Origin: Microbispora sp. ZYX-F-249
GTDB taxonomy: Bacteria > Actinomycetota > Actinomycetes > Streptosporangiales > Streptosporangiaceae
Reading direction: 5' to 3'
Length of the DNA stretch: 64,000 bases
NCBI RefSeq assembly: GCF_039649665.1
Contig: NZ_JBDJAW010000001.1
Location: 124,001-188,000 of the forward strand
The notes under the pieces were generated by a model. The model was not told where the DNA came from. It worked only from the letters and a program-made list of their open reading frames with translations, and did no database searches. The translations under genes and the position numbers were made by a program. Within the stretch, counting starts at the first letter, position 1. Every line of letters begins with the position of its first letter. This document shows positions 19,578 to 26,974 of this stretch, piece by piece.

Positions 19578-20671
19578 ATTTGTTTTCTCCTTCGACCGAC
19601 AGCGGCTGCAACGATGGCCAGGGCGCATCCCGCGAACACCAGCAGTGCGACCACGCCGAGCAGGCCACCCGTCGTACGCGCCGCACCGGCGCCCCCCAGA
19701 TCGCCCAGCACCCGGATGGTCAGCCCCACGTGCAACAAGACCAAGGGGACGTACAGGATCCGCCGGTACGGCAGGGGCACCCGCAGCACGGCGGGCAGGA
19801 TGACCGGCGCGTGCCCGAACACCATCGACACGACGAATCCGAGGAACAGCGTGTGCACCGCCGCGTCGTACACCTCGGACAGCGGCGACAGTCCCGCGAC
19901 CGTCCAGACGACTCCGGCCACGGCCAGCCACACGTACCCGGCCAGCAGGCAGACGGCCGCATAGCGAGCCGCGCCGCGACCGCGAACCGTACGCCGCGCC
20001 ACGTCATGTACGGCCAGCCAGCCGGCGGTGACGAGCATCCCGAGGCCGCAGAGCCGCCACCCCAGGTCCACGTCGCCGGCCGAGACGACGGCACCTGCCA
20101 TGATCACCGCACACGCGACCGCGAGTCCGCCCGCCGCCTTCCGCGTGAGGAACGCGATGCGGGCCAGCTCCAGCCGCTCGCCCGCGATCGTGAGCACGAG
20201 GAAGGCGGCGAACCACGGAACCAGCTCCGGCACCCCGCGGCCCGCGAGCCATGACAGCCCGCCCGCGTACCAGGCGACCGCACCGGCCAGCTGGAGGGCC
20301 ATCTCCGTCCCCGGACGGCGCCGGAGCAATGTCACGTAGACGGCGACCAGCCAGCCCGCGGCCCCGGCGAGCATCGGCGCGCCGAGCGGAAGGCCGGGCG
20401 CGGCGGCCAGCGCGACGGAGCCGAGCGCCCCGAGCGCCGGAGCGGCATAGGCCCATCCCGTGCGGAGCGCCACCGCGCGCTCCAGGCAGACCAACGTCCC
20501 GAGAAAGCCGAAGACCATCATCGGACCGTGCCGCTCGGCCAGGCCCCCCGCCGCGGCCGACCCGCCCAACAGCAGGGCGAGCCCGCCGTACATGCCGGTC
20601 AGCGCGGCGAGAATCGCTCCGGCGAGGAACGGAAGCCGGTGAACCGACCGTGAGAGCGCCGTGGATCGCAC
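19559..20671 (-). CDS. NnrS-like polytopic membrane protein
   Basis: A 370-residue protein with about 11-12 membrane helices. HGPMMVFGFLGTLVCLERA near residue 48 and HTLFLGFVVSMVFGHAPVILPAVL near residue 275 carry the histidines and spacing of NnrS, a haem- and copper-containing protein that protects cells during NO exposure. It starts at a GTG preceded by AGAGGGGG. The 3' end overlaps the start of the nitrite reductase fusion, making one transcript. It may guard against NO produced by the neighbour. The N-terminal part of that fusion looks like a divergent relative, so a duplication within the operon is possible. Confidence 0.75.
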   Translation of the reverse strand: MRSTALSRSVHRLPFLAGAILAALTGMYGGLALLLGGSAAAGGLAERHGPMMVFGFLGTLVCLERAVALRTGWAYAAPALGALGSVALAAAPGLPLGAPMLAGAAGWLVAVYVTLLRRRPGTEMALQLAGAVAWYAGGLSWLAGRGVPELVPWFAAFLVLTIAGERLELARIAFLTRKAAGGLAVACAVIMAGAVVSAGDVDLGWRLCGLGMLVTAGWLAVHDVARRTVRGRGAARYAAVCLLAGYVWLAVAGVVWTVAGLSPLSEVYDAAVHTLFLGFVVSMVFGHAPVILPAVLRVPLPYRRILYVPLVLLHVGLTIRVLGDLGGAGAARTTGGLLGVVALLVFAGCALAIVAAAVGRRRKQIWDPSR

Positions 20672-20783
20672 TCCTACCCCCTCTTCCGGTCCCCACCCGC
20701 CGACGGTCGGCCACGACTACCGGGCCAGCAGCACGCTATGGAACGCCCCGGTCCGGAGGACGGCCGTAAAGTCCACGATCGGC

Positions 20784-20797
20784 GGGACCAAGGTCCT
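20784..20797. promoter_or_regulatory. DosR-box-like site upstream of NnrS/nirK operon
   Basis: GGGACCAAGGTCCT contains the palindrome GGACC-AA-GGTCC. It lies 113 bases upstream of the leftward NnrS-like start, and reads AGGACCTTGGTCCC on that strand. Confidence 0.5.
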
Positions 20798-20854
20798 CAG
20801 TACGGCGTCGCGCGTTCCTGACGGGGCGAGGACCGACTGTCGCCCCGTCACGAC

Positions 20855-20868
20855 GGGACCTTCGTCAC
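20855..20868. promoter_or_regulatory. DosR-box-like site upstream of second hemerythrin
   Basis: GGGACCTTCGTCAC lies 92 bases before the rightward hemerythrin start. The left half and the centre match the other boxes; the right half is weaker. Confidence 0.4.
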
Positions 20869-20959
20869 TGGAGGGGCGGAACGGGCCGCGGCTGTACTGT
20901 CGTCGATCCGAAGGAATGGTGTCGCGATACGGCGCCTGTCACCGCCAGGAGGGGTTTCC

Positions 20960-21454
20960 TTGGCAATTTCCGACGTCTTTACTGAGACATTCCGTGATGA
21001 GCACCGCGAGGTCCGGAACCTACTGTTCACCCTGATCGACGCCTTCACCGCGCATGACGCGACGACGGCTCGCCATGTCGTCTCCGCCATCGCCACGGCG
21101 ACCGGCCCGCACTTCCGGTACGAGGAAGAGTCGATGTATCCACGGCTGGTGCCCATCTTCGGCGAGGAGTACGTCGGGAAGCTGATCGCCGATCACGACG
21201 GCGCCATCCGCAACCTCCGCGAGCTGGTGGAGCTCGCCGACCACGGGCAGATCGATCAGGCCCAGGCCGAGCGCGGCATCGAACTGACCCGGCAAATCCT
21301 CCCGCACGTCAGTGACTGCGACGGCCTGTCCATCATGGTGGAGACGCTGCCGCAGGACGACGTGCTCGACATCCTGGCCGTCCGCGAGGCCGCCCTGGAA
21401 AAGAACGTGGACCTTCTCACCTGGGCCGGCTCCGTCCGCGCACGACGCGCCTGA
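20960..21454 (+). CDS. Hemerythrin-like domain protein
   Basis: A 164-residue HHE-type four-helix protein starting at TTG with an excellent AGGAGGGG site upstream. Candidate metal ligands: FRDEHREVRNLL, GPHFRYEEESMYPRL, IADHDGAIRNLREL and ILPHVSDCDGLSIM. The last motif has Asp or Cys where the classical His/Glu pair is expected, so the metal site may be unusual. It is divergent from the NnrS/nitrite reductase operon and shares a 290-base control region with two DosR-like sites. It probably handles NO, O2 or iron under low oxygen. Confidence 0.82.
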   Translation: MAISDVFTETFRDEHREVRNLLFTLIDAFTAHDATTARHVVSAIATATGPHFRYEEESMYPRLVPIFGEEYVGKLIADHDGAIRNLRELVELADHGQIDQAQAERGIELTRQILPHVSDCDGLSIMVETLPQDDVLDILAVREAALEKNVDLLTWAGSVRARRA

Positions 21455-21599
21455 CGCGCACGGCCCGTCGACGTTCCGCCGCGACCAGCGGCCGGGCGAC
21501 GACACGCTCGCACTCCTCGGTCGCGGCTCGGACGGCGCTGAACTCGCCGCTCCGGCAGGGGCCGGACCGCCTGCGTCGTGAGCTGTCAAGCCTGGATCA

Positions 21600-21636
21600 C
21601 CCGGCAGAAGGGGTCTCCGAGGTGTCTTCTGCCGGG
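21600..21636 (+). terminator. Hairpin after hemerythrin gene
   Basis: CCCGGCAGAAG (21600-21610) and CTTCTGCCGGG (21626-21636) form a perfect 11-base stem, 145 bases after the hemerythrin stop. It probably separates that gene from the narI-like gene. Confidence 0.6.
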
Positions 21637-21667
21637 CACGTCCCGGGAGTCACACCCAGCGCGTTGC

Positions 21668-21695
21668 AGCGGGACAGGCCGATGCTTGTCCCGCT
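21668..21695. promoter_or_regulatory. Perfect 9-base inverted repeat upstream of narI-like gene
   Basis: AGCGGGACA (21668-21676) and TGTCCCGCT (21687-21695) flank a 10-base spacer, 60 bases before the narI-like ATG. It contains GGGAC/GTCCC halves but with a longer spacing than the DosR-like boxes. It may be an operator or a 5' leader hairpin. Confidence 0.45.
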
Positions 21696-21755
21696 TGTTC
21701 ATATCCCGGCCTCGACCGGGTCGTTCGACCCACGTTGCGTCACCATCCGCCTTCG

Positions 21756-22466
21756 ATGAAGGCCAAGGGCGACCGCAACGACGGCGGCCATCACGGCCGC
21801 CACGTGTGGCGCTACCGCTACAACAAGTTCGGCTGGACGACCCGGTCGTCCCAGATGTACGAGTCGCGGCTGCTGCGTATCGGCAGCCCGCTGTTCCACT
21901 TCGGCATCCTGGTCGTGGCGCTCGGCCACGTGGGCGGCCTGGTGATCCCCAAGACCTGGACCGAGGCGGCCGGAGTGAGCGAGCACACCTACCACCTGAC
22001 GGCGGTCGTGCTCGGCACGATCGCGGGCATCTGCACGGTCGCCGGCCTGGCGATCCTCATCTACCGCCGCCGCACGGTCGGCCCGGTCTTCACCGCCACC
22101 ACCCGCAACGACAAGCTGATGTACGCGCTGCTCGCCCTGACGATCGCGCTCGGGCTGGCCGCCACCGTCGTCGCCAACATCGTCGGCGGCGGCTACGACT
22201 ACCGCACGACGATCTCGCCGTGGTTCTGGTCGGTCTTCTACCTCCAGCCGGAGGGCGAGCTGATGGCAGGTGCGCCGATCCTGTTCAAGCTGCACGCGCT
22301 CAGCGCGCTCGTCCTGTTCTCCGTCTGGCCATTCACCCGGCTCGTGCACATGCTCACCGCACCCGTCGGCTACCTCACCCGCCCGTACATCGTCTACCGC
22401 AGCCGCGACGACCAGCGCGGCTCCCGCCCGCCGCGCCGCGGCTGGGAGCCCGCCGGCCGCCTCTGA
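21756..22466 (+). CDS. narI: Orphan nitrate reductase gamma-subunit-like cytochrome b lacking its first helix
   Basis: A 236-residue protein that from residue 16 on matches NarI, the dihaem cytochrome b of respiratory nitrate reductase: HVWRYRYNKFGWTTRSSQMY, GSPLFHFGILVVALGHVGGL, ILIYRRRTVGP, LFKLHALSALVLFSVWPF, TRLVHMLTAP. All four haem ligands are preserved with the canonical spacing: His48 and His58 (10 apart) and a second pair 18 apart. The usual first membrane helix is replaced by MKAKGDRNDGGHHGRH. No narG, narH or narJ is nearby and no good ribosome site precedes the ATG. It is either a 5'-truncated relic or a stand-alone quinol-oxidising cytochrome. Confidence 0.75.
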   Translation: MKAKGDRNDGGHHGRHVWRYRYNKFGWTTRSSQMYESRLLRIGSPLFHFGILVVALGHVGGLVIPKTWTEAAGVSEHTYHLTAVVLGTIAGICTVAGLAILIYRRRTVGPVFTATTRNDKLMYALLALTIALGLAATVVANIVGGGYDYRTTISPWFWSVFYLQPEGELMAGAPILFKLHALSALVLFSVWPFTRLVHMLTAPVGYLTRPYIVYRSRDDQRGSRPPRRGWEPAGRL

Positions 22467-22569
22467 CCATCAGAAACGACTACCGACAGGACCCGGCTGT
22501 AGGGCAGCCTAACGGCGACTGACGGGTGTTCGACCAGCCATGTGGGCCGTGGGTTCGCGTATCATCGCT

Positions 22570-22598
22570 GGGCCCGGCGCTCGGCGAGCGCCGGGCCC
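22570..22598 (+). terminator. Strong GC hairpin after narI-like gene
   Basis: GGGCCCGGCGCTC and GAGCGCCGGGCCC form a perfect 13-base stem with a GGC loop, about 100 bases past the narI stop. Confidence 0.8.
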
Positions 22599-22648
22599 GG
22601 GTCGGTTTCTCGGTAACCCTCACCGAAGCGGTGCTACCAGTTGGAGTC

Positions 22649-22870
22649 GTGGTGGGGCAGCGCTTCCTTCAATGTCCTAACGATCACCTCTTCGACCCGG
22701 GTATGGTCGTCCGTGACTGGCAGGCCATGCTCGCTGGGTCTCAGACGGAGTTGCGTATGCCAGCACTCGCTGGCGTAGCAGTTTCATATGACGTCGATCT
22801 GGCCGTCCTGATAGTCGCCGAGGGCGAGCCTTTCTTGGCACTCCCCTTCAGGATCGCTGGCGAACGTTGA
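22649..22870 (+). CDS. Short hypothetical protein
   Basis: A possible 73-residue protein from the GTG at 22649, with TTGGAG five bases upstream and downstream of the hairpin. It reads RFLQCPNDHLFDPGMVVRDW and VSYDVDLAVLIVAEGEPFLA, which looks like a plausible small domain, but no family is recognised. Its end overlaps the end of the convergent LysM-BTAD gene by 23 bases, and third-position GC is lower than in its neighbours. It may be spurious. Confidence 0.3.
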   Translation: MVGQRFLQCPNDHLFDPGMVVRDWQAMLAGSQTELRMPALAGVAVSYDVDLAVLIVAEGEPFLALPFRIAGER

Positions 22871-25463
22871 GCCGTTTGAAGGCCGCCTGAGTCTCGCACC
22901 TCGGCTCAAGATCGAGGCTGGCGAGGTGGGTGTTGAGGTGCTGGGCGCGTAGGCGTGCCTCGTCTCGGCGGCCAAGTTCGATGAGCAGGCGGATGACGGC
23001 GGCCGCGGCGGCCTCGTTGATGGGATCGAGCGTCAGCGCCCGCTCCATGACTTCCAGAGCCCGCTTCGGTCTTCCGGCCCTCTCATGGATGCCTCCAAGC
23101 TGGAGGAGCGCCCGTACGGAGGCGAGGGTGAGCGGGTCTCTGTGGTCGAGGTCGATCCAGAGATACGGTGCCCCGTCGGCGAGGTGGCCTCGGCAGACCT
23201 CAGCGGCTCTGTCCAGGGCGGCGGTCTTGGCCTCAGGGTCTGTGGCTTTCCTCGCTTCGGCGAGTGCGCGGTGGAACTCCCAGAGGTCGATCCAGACGTG
23301 CTGGCGGTCGATCCGGTAGGTCCCGCTTTCCGCTTCGATGAAGTTCGTCTCCTTGCGGGTCGTGCCTGTGGCAGCCCAGAGTCGCTTGCGCAGATCGCTG
23401 AGTGCGGCGTGGAAGCGGTACCCGGCCTGGGGTTCGCCGACATCGGGCCATAGTTCGGCGCAGATCTCCTCCCGGGTCCGGCCGTTTGGATGAACCGCGA
23501 GGAGCACGAGCATCTCCATGCCTTTGGCGGTTGGGATGTCGACCGGTTCTCCGTCGATCTCCACGCGTACCTCACCGAGCACGAGCAGGCGGATGCGGGT
23601 CGTGGCCGGGGCGTTCTCCACGACGGAAATCTCGGCCGCGGGCTCGTCTTCAGCGGGCTCCTCATAACCGTGCTGCATCGCGATTCTGCGTTGGAAGACG
23701 ATCGCTTCCTGCTGATAGAGGTGGAACAGGTCGGTGCCGTCCAGGTCGCCGCCGACGGCTCGGAAGTCCGTCCCGACCTCGCATCCGGCCTCCGCGAGCC
23801 GGGTCCCGAGCAGGATGGCGCCGATTCCGAGGCGGGGGGCGTATTCCATGAACGACTCGAGGTACGACGGGTCCCGGCCCGTCAGCCGGCCGACCAACAC
23901 CAACTCCGGGACCAGCTCATCCGGCCTGCTGGCCCGAAACGCGGCGAGGTCGCCGACTTCGGCGTCTTGCAGCAGTTCGGTGCGGTGGATGTGCTCGCTG
24001 GCGACGTGCGTGACGGCGTCGTCGAAGGTGGGTGTGAGTGTGAGGCCGGGCAGATGCATGGCGAGGGCGTCCCAGTCGTCGCCGAATAGCTCGATCGCGT
24101 CGTCCCGAGACAGGACAAGCTCGACACGATGCGCCTCGGCCTGGGCGACGAGAGCTGTGAACAGCGCCCGGACGACGTCTTTTGCGCCGTCCCCGTTCAG
24201 GCAGAGGTTCAGGCCGGGCAGGTTCACGGCGACGACCCTGTCGGCGCGTATGCCGACATCCAGCGTGGCAGGGGGCTTGGTGGTGAAGGAGTCCTTGACC
24301 AGGTCGTAGTCGTCCGGGACCGGGTCGGTGGATTGCCGGAACTCTTCGTCAACCGCCTGGACTGCTGGCTCCGGCTTGGGCAGGGCCACGATCTGAACGG
24401 CTTCCGACGCCCCCGGGATCGGTCGCCGGACGCGTTGCCGTACGCGTGCGGCGGCCAGGGCGACGGCGATGCCCGCCGCGAACGACAGGCCGACCACTCC
24501 TCCCTCTGGTAGGGCGATGCTCACCCGCGGTGTGGGGTGTGCGGGAAGTGCCGCCGGGGTTTCGATGGCATTCGGTGTCACGGTCTCCTGGTGTGCAGGG
24601 GCGGGCTCTCGGACTGCGGCCTGCTCGGCAGCCCTGTCCGGCGGGGCCTTCTCCGGCAGTCGGAGACGCCACCCGGCCTCGATCTCGCCTGGATGGGTGA
24701 GCTGCCTGCCATCATGCTGGGGCTGGCCCTTGTTGAGCTTGAAGATCTCCCGGTAGCGCTTGCCATCCCCCAGGTGTCGTTCGGCGATGTCCCACAGGCT
24801 TTCGCCTTCCCGTACGACATGGACCCGCGTGTGCTGCAGCTCCGGCTCCTTGGCGTCCGACGGCATCCGGATGACCCAGCCGGGGCGGATCCAGCCGTCG
24901 GAGGTGAAGGTAGCTCCGTCGGTCATCTGGCGGCCTTCGTTCAGCTTTACGATCTCCCGGTATCGCATGGGGTCGCCCAGATGCGTTTTGGCGATCTCCC
25001 ACAGGGTGTCGTGCGGCTTGACCCGGTACATCGTGTGCTGAACCGCCTCAGAGACAACGCCCTCCTGCGCGATCTGAGGAGCGTCCACGGGGGTGGCGGC
25101 GACGGTGACCGTGGCGGCGACTGCCTGGGGAGCCGGAGCGACCGACGAGATCGCGATCGTCGTGATGAGATGCGCGGCGAGCCGCTGGAACGGCGTCCGG
25201 AGCACGGCACGCTCACGCACATTCCGCAGGCGGCGCATCACCTCGGCGAGCACCGACCAGGTGAACATCAGCCAGCACAGCCATGCCGTGGCCAGCAGCG
25301 CGTTCACCAGGAATGCCGGATCGCCTGGCGTGGCCAGCTCCGCCCCCGTGGGAATGTGCGGCGGATCGAGGAAGCCGAGCAGGACGACGGGCGGCCCGAC
25401 GATCAGCGCCACCAGTGCCAGTGCCGAGTAGACGGCGGCAGGTGTCGGGCGGTGGCTGTGCAT
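22848..25463 (-). CDS. Membrane-anchored LysM and BTAD (SARP-like) protein
   Basis: An 871-residue protein. Two N-terminal membrane helices (YSALALVALIVGPPVVLLGF, FLVNALLATAWLCWLMFTW) are followed by two LysM domains (YRVKPHDTLWEIAKTHLGDP ... and VHVVREGESLWDIAERHLGD ...), a Pro-rich linker and a further hydrophobic segment (GVVGLSFAAGIAVALAAARV). The C-terminal third has a winged-helix, SARP-type output (IRLLVLGEVRVEIDGEPVDIPTAKGMEMLVLLAVHPNGRTREEICAELWP) plus a BTAD tetratricopeptide region. The ATG at 25463 abuts the TadG gene with no gap, so it ends the pilus operon. It could link peptidoglycan or pilus state to transcription, though how a membrane-bound protein reaches DNA is unclear. 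Confidence 0.85.
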   Translation of the reverse strand: MHSHRPTPAAVYSALALVALIVGPPVVLLGFLDPPHIPTGAELATPGDPAFLVNALLATAWLCWLMFTWSVLAEVMRRLRNVRERAVLRTPFQRLAAHLITTIAISSVAPAPQAVAATVTVAATPVDAPQIAQEGVVSEAVQHTMYRVKPHDTLWEIAKTHLGDPMRYREIVKLNEGRQMTDGATFTSDGWIRPGWVIRMPSDAKEPELQHTRVHVVREGESLWDIAERHLGDGKRYREIFKLNKGQPQHDGRQLTHPGEIEAGWRLRLPEKAPPDRAAEQAAVREPAPAHQETVTPNAIETPAALPAHPTPRVSIALPEGGVVGLSFAAGIAVALAAARVRQRVRRPIPGASEAVQIVALPKPEPAVQAVDEEFRQSTDPVPDDYDLVKDSFTTKPPATLDVGIRADRVVAVNLPGLNLCLNGDGAKDVVRALFTALVAQAEAHRVELVLSRDDAIELFGDDWDALAMHLPGLTLTPTFDDAVTHVASEHIHRTELLQDAEVGDLAAFRASRPDELVPELVLVGRLTGRDPSYLESFMEYAPRLGIGAILLGTRLAEAGCEVGTDFRAVGGDLDGTDLFHLYQQEAIVFQRRIAMQHGYEEPAEDEPAAEISVVENAPATTRIRLLVLGEVRVEIDGEPVDIPTAKGMEMLVLLAVHPNGRTREEICAELWPDVGEPQAGYRFHAALSDLRKRLWAATGTTRKETNFIEAESGTYRIDRQHVWIDLWEFHRALAEARKATDPEAKTAALDRAAEVCRGHLADGAPYLWIDLDHRDPLTLASVRALLQLGGIHERAGRPKRALEVMERALTLDPINEAAAAAVIRLLIELGRRDEARLRAQHLNTHLASLDLEPRCETQAAFKRLNVRQRS

Positions 25464-25883
25464 CTACTCTCCCTGCTCGATTCCCTGCAGCATCCGGGCG
25501 GAGGCGCTCGCGGTGGCCGTCACGTCACCGATGCCGATCAGTGACAGCAGCACGGTCGGCCGGGACACGTTCACCGTGACCAGCAGCGTCCGCCCGCCCG
25601 TCATCGCGACGCTCCCCCGGTGCCCCGACGAGGCGAGGTACGCGCGGGCGGCGGCCAGCGCGTTACCGCTGTCCAGCTCGAACCGGCCGCCCTGGGCGTA
25701 TGCGCGGTCGACGTCGACGACACCGGCCCCCGCTCGTGCGGCCTCCTCCGCGACCGCGTACGCCTCCCGATAGGCGCGGATCTTCTGCCCGCCGTCCACA
25801 ACCAGGCCCAGGCACACCAAGGCGGCCAGCATGACGACCACGACGAATCCCGAGATCGATCCCCTGTCGCCGTGGAGCATCAC
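25464..25883 (-). CDS. TadG-like pilus-assembly protein
   Basis: A 139-residue protein with the N-terminal signature GDRGSISGFVVVVMLAALVCLGLVVDGGQKIRA, the pseudopilin-type Gly/Ser helix and following D-x-G found in TadG and 'Rv3654c-like' proteins. The remainder is a small extracytoplasmic domain (RTLLVTVNVSRPTVLLSLIGIG). Tandem ATGs at 25883 and 25880 are both possible; the first overlaps the upstream TadE gene's stop. It probably stabilises or anchors Flp pili at the cell envelope. Confidence 0.8.
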   Translation of the reverse strand: MMLHGDRGSISGFVVVVMLAALVCLGLVVDGGQKIRAYREAYAVAEEAARAGAGVVDVDRAYAQGGRFELDSGNALAAARAYLASSGHRGSVAMTGGRTLLVTVNVSRPTVLLSLIGIGDVTATASASARMLQGIEQGE

Positions 25884-26374
25884 CGGTCTCCTCGGGCGCG
25901 GAACGGGTCAAGGCTGCTGGTGAACTGGCTGGTCAGGACCTTGGAGCCGGGGATTCCGGGCAGGGCGAGGTCGCTGAGTTGTACTTCGCAGGTCACCGTC
26001 GCGGACACCGTGGCCGGTCGTCCCACAGGAGCGGAGAACCCGCCCGTGTCCACCGAGACCGACGGCGCGCATTCAAGCCCTTCACGGGCCAGCGCTGCTC
26101 GCGCGCTCGTCAGCGCCGCAGTGCGCGCGGAGGAGGCGTCACGCGAGATGGACGCCTGCCGGGCGGCATCGCGGGCCGCCGCCTCCACCGAGCCATGCGC
26201 GATCACGATTCGACCGGCCGCGATCATCGCTACGAGCACCAAGACGAGCGCGGGCGCGAGAACAGCCAGCTCGACCGTCATCGACCCGCGCTCGGCGGCG
26301 GCTCCAGAGGAAACCCAGACGCGTCCCCGGTTAGAGCGATGAACCCGATCACGATGAAGTCGTACGCCGCTCAT
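25880..26374 (-). CDS. TadE-like pseudopilin
   Basis: A 164-residue protein. After about 31 residues comes GSMTVELAVLAPALVLVLVAMIAAGRIVIAHG, the TadE signature with the conserved Glu after the cleavage-type segment, then a small domain with one cysteine pair (LECAPSVS ... VTCEVQLSD). The ATG at 26374 overlaps the previous gene's stop as ATGA, favouring it over others. TadE proteins are minor pseudopilins of the Tad machine. Confidence 0.82.
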   Translation of the reverse strand: MSGVRLHRDRVHRSNRGRVWVSSGAAAERGSMTVELAVLAPALVLVLVAMIAAGRIVIAHGSVEAAARDAARQASISRDASSARTAALTSARAALAREGLECAPSVSVDTGGFSAPVGRPATVSATVTCEVQLSDLALPGIPGSKVLTSQFTSSLDPFRARGDR

Positions 26375-26739
26375 TGGGTGGGCGTTGACCATCGTTCGAT
26401 GGGGGCGTGGGCGACCTGGGTCACCGTCAGCTTGATCAGCGGCACCAACGCGAGCGCCTCCCCCTGCACGGTCACCGACACCGTGCCGCCGGTACGGCCG
26501 GCGCTGGCGTGTGGCGAGAGTAGGAAGGACCCGCCGACCCGCTGGGCGAACCTCTCGGCGACGGCCGTGCCGGCCGAGAGGTTGGAGCCGTACGCCCGGG
26601 CGACCCGTACACCCTCCTGAGCGGCGGCGAGCGCGACGTTTCGGGCGTGGAACCACAGCGCCGTGTTGACCAGGACCAGGGTCAGGGTGAGGACCACCGG
26701 ATAGAGGATGGCCGCCTCCAACGGCGCCGACCCGCGATC
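26371..26739 (-). CDS. TadE-like pseudopilin, start codon uncertain
   Basis: The family segment DRGSAPLEAAILYPVVLTLTLVLVNTALWFHAR begins at about 26739, the usual N-terminus of TadE proteins with Glu at position 5 of the hydrophobic helix. The protein continues through QEGVRVARAYGSNLSAGTAV to the stop at 26371. No ATG or GTG is in frame near the expected start. A TTG at 26721 would remove the conserved DRGSAP, and the next ATG upstream (26985) spans the entire pilin gene in another frame. The coordinates given mark the recognisable protein, not a proven start. Translation may begin at a non-standard codon by coupling to the upstream pilin stop at 26738. Confidence 0.7.
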   Translation of the reverse strand, partial: DRGSAPLEAAILYPVVLTLTLVLVNTALWFHARNVALAAAQEGVRVARAYGSNLSAGTAVAERFAQRVGGSFLLSPHASAGRTGGTVSVTVQGEALALVPLIKLTVTQVAHAPIERWSTPTQ

Positions 26740-26950
26740 ACTTGATCTTCCCCATGTAGTCGTTGACCACCTGCGTGATCTTGGCTGCGACCGCGACAGC
26801 CAGCAGGAATATCGCCGCGGCGAGAACGATGAAGCCCAGTGGCCCCTCTCCGGCGTCCGCCCCCGGTCGGGGGCGAAGCCGCCGAAGGAGCGGGACCTTG
26901 GTGTTGATCCACGCGCCGACCGCCAACATGCGACCGTAGATGTGCAGCAT
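26738..26950 (-). CDS. Small pilin-like protein (candidate Flp-type major pilin)
   Basis: A 70-residue protein with a basic leader (HIYGRMLAVGAWINTKVPLLRRLRPRPGADAGEG) and a C-terminal hydrophobic helix (PLGFIVLAAAIFLLAVAVAA) ending KITQVVNDYMGKIK. Size, layout and place between tadC and tadE are those expected of an Flp pilin, although the canonical Gly-Ala-(x)4-Glu-Tyr cleavage motif is not obvious. The alternative is a small Tad accessory membrane peptide. It starts 24 bases after the tadC stop. Confidence 0.6.
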   Translation of the reverse strand: MLHIYGRMLAVGAWINTKVPLLRRLRPRPGADAGEGPLGFIVLAAAIFLLAVAVAAKITQVVNDYMGKIK

Positions 26951-26974
26951 GCGAAGGACCCTTCTCTCATACGG

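Noticed and set aside
17172-19964. A 930-codon open frame on the + strand opposite the nitrite reductase
   Set aside because: Translation is Arg/His/Gly-rich with no domain; it mirrors the high GC at third positions of the real gene on the other strand.
21668-21695. A further DosR-like box upstream of narI
   Set aside because: Halves are GGGAC/GTCCC but the spacing is about 12 bases rather than 4, so it is listed as a separate inverted repeat.
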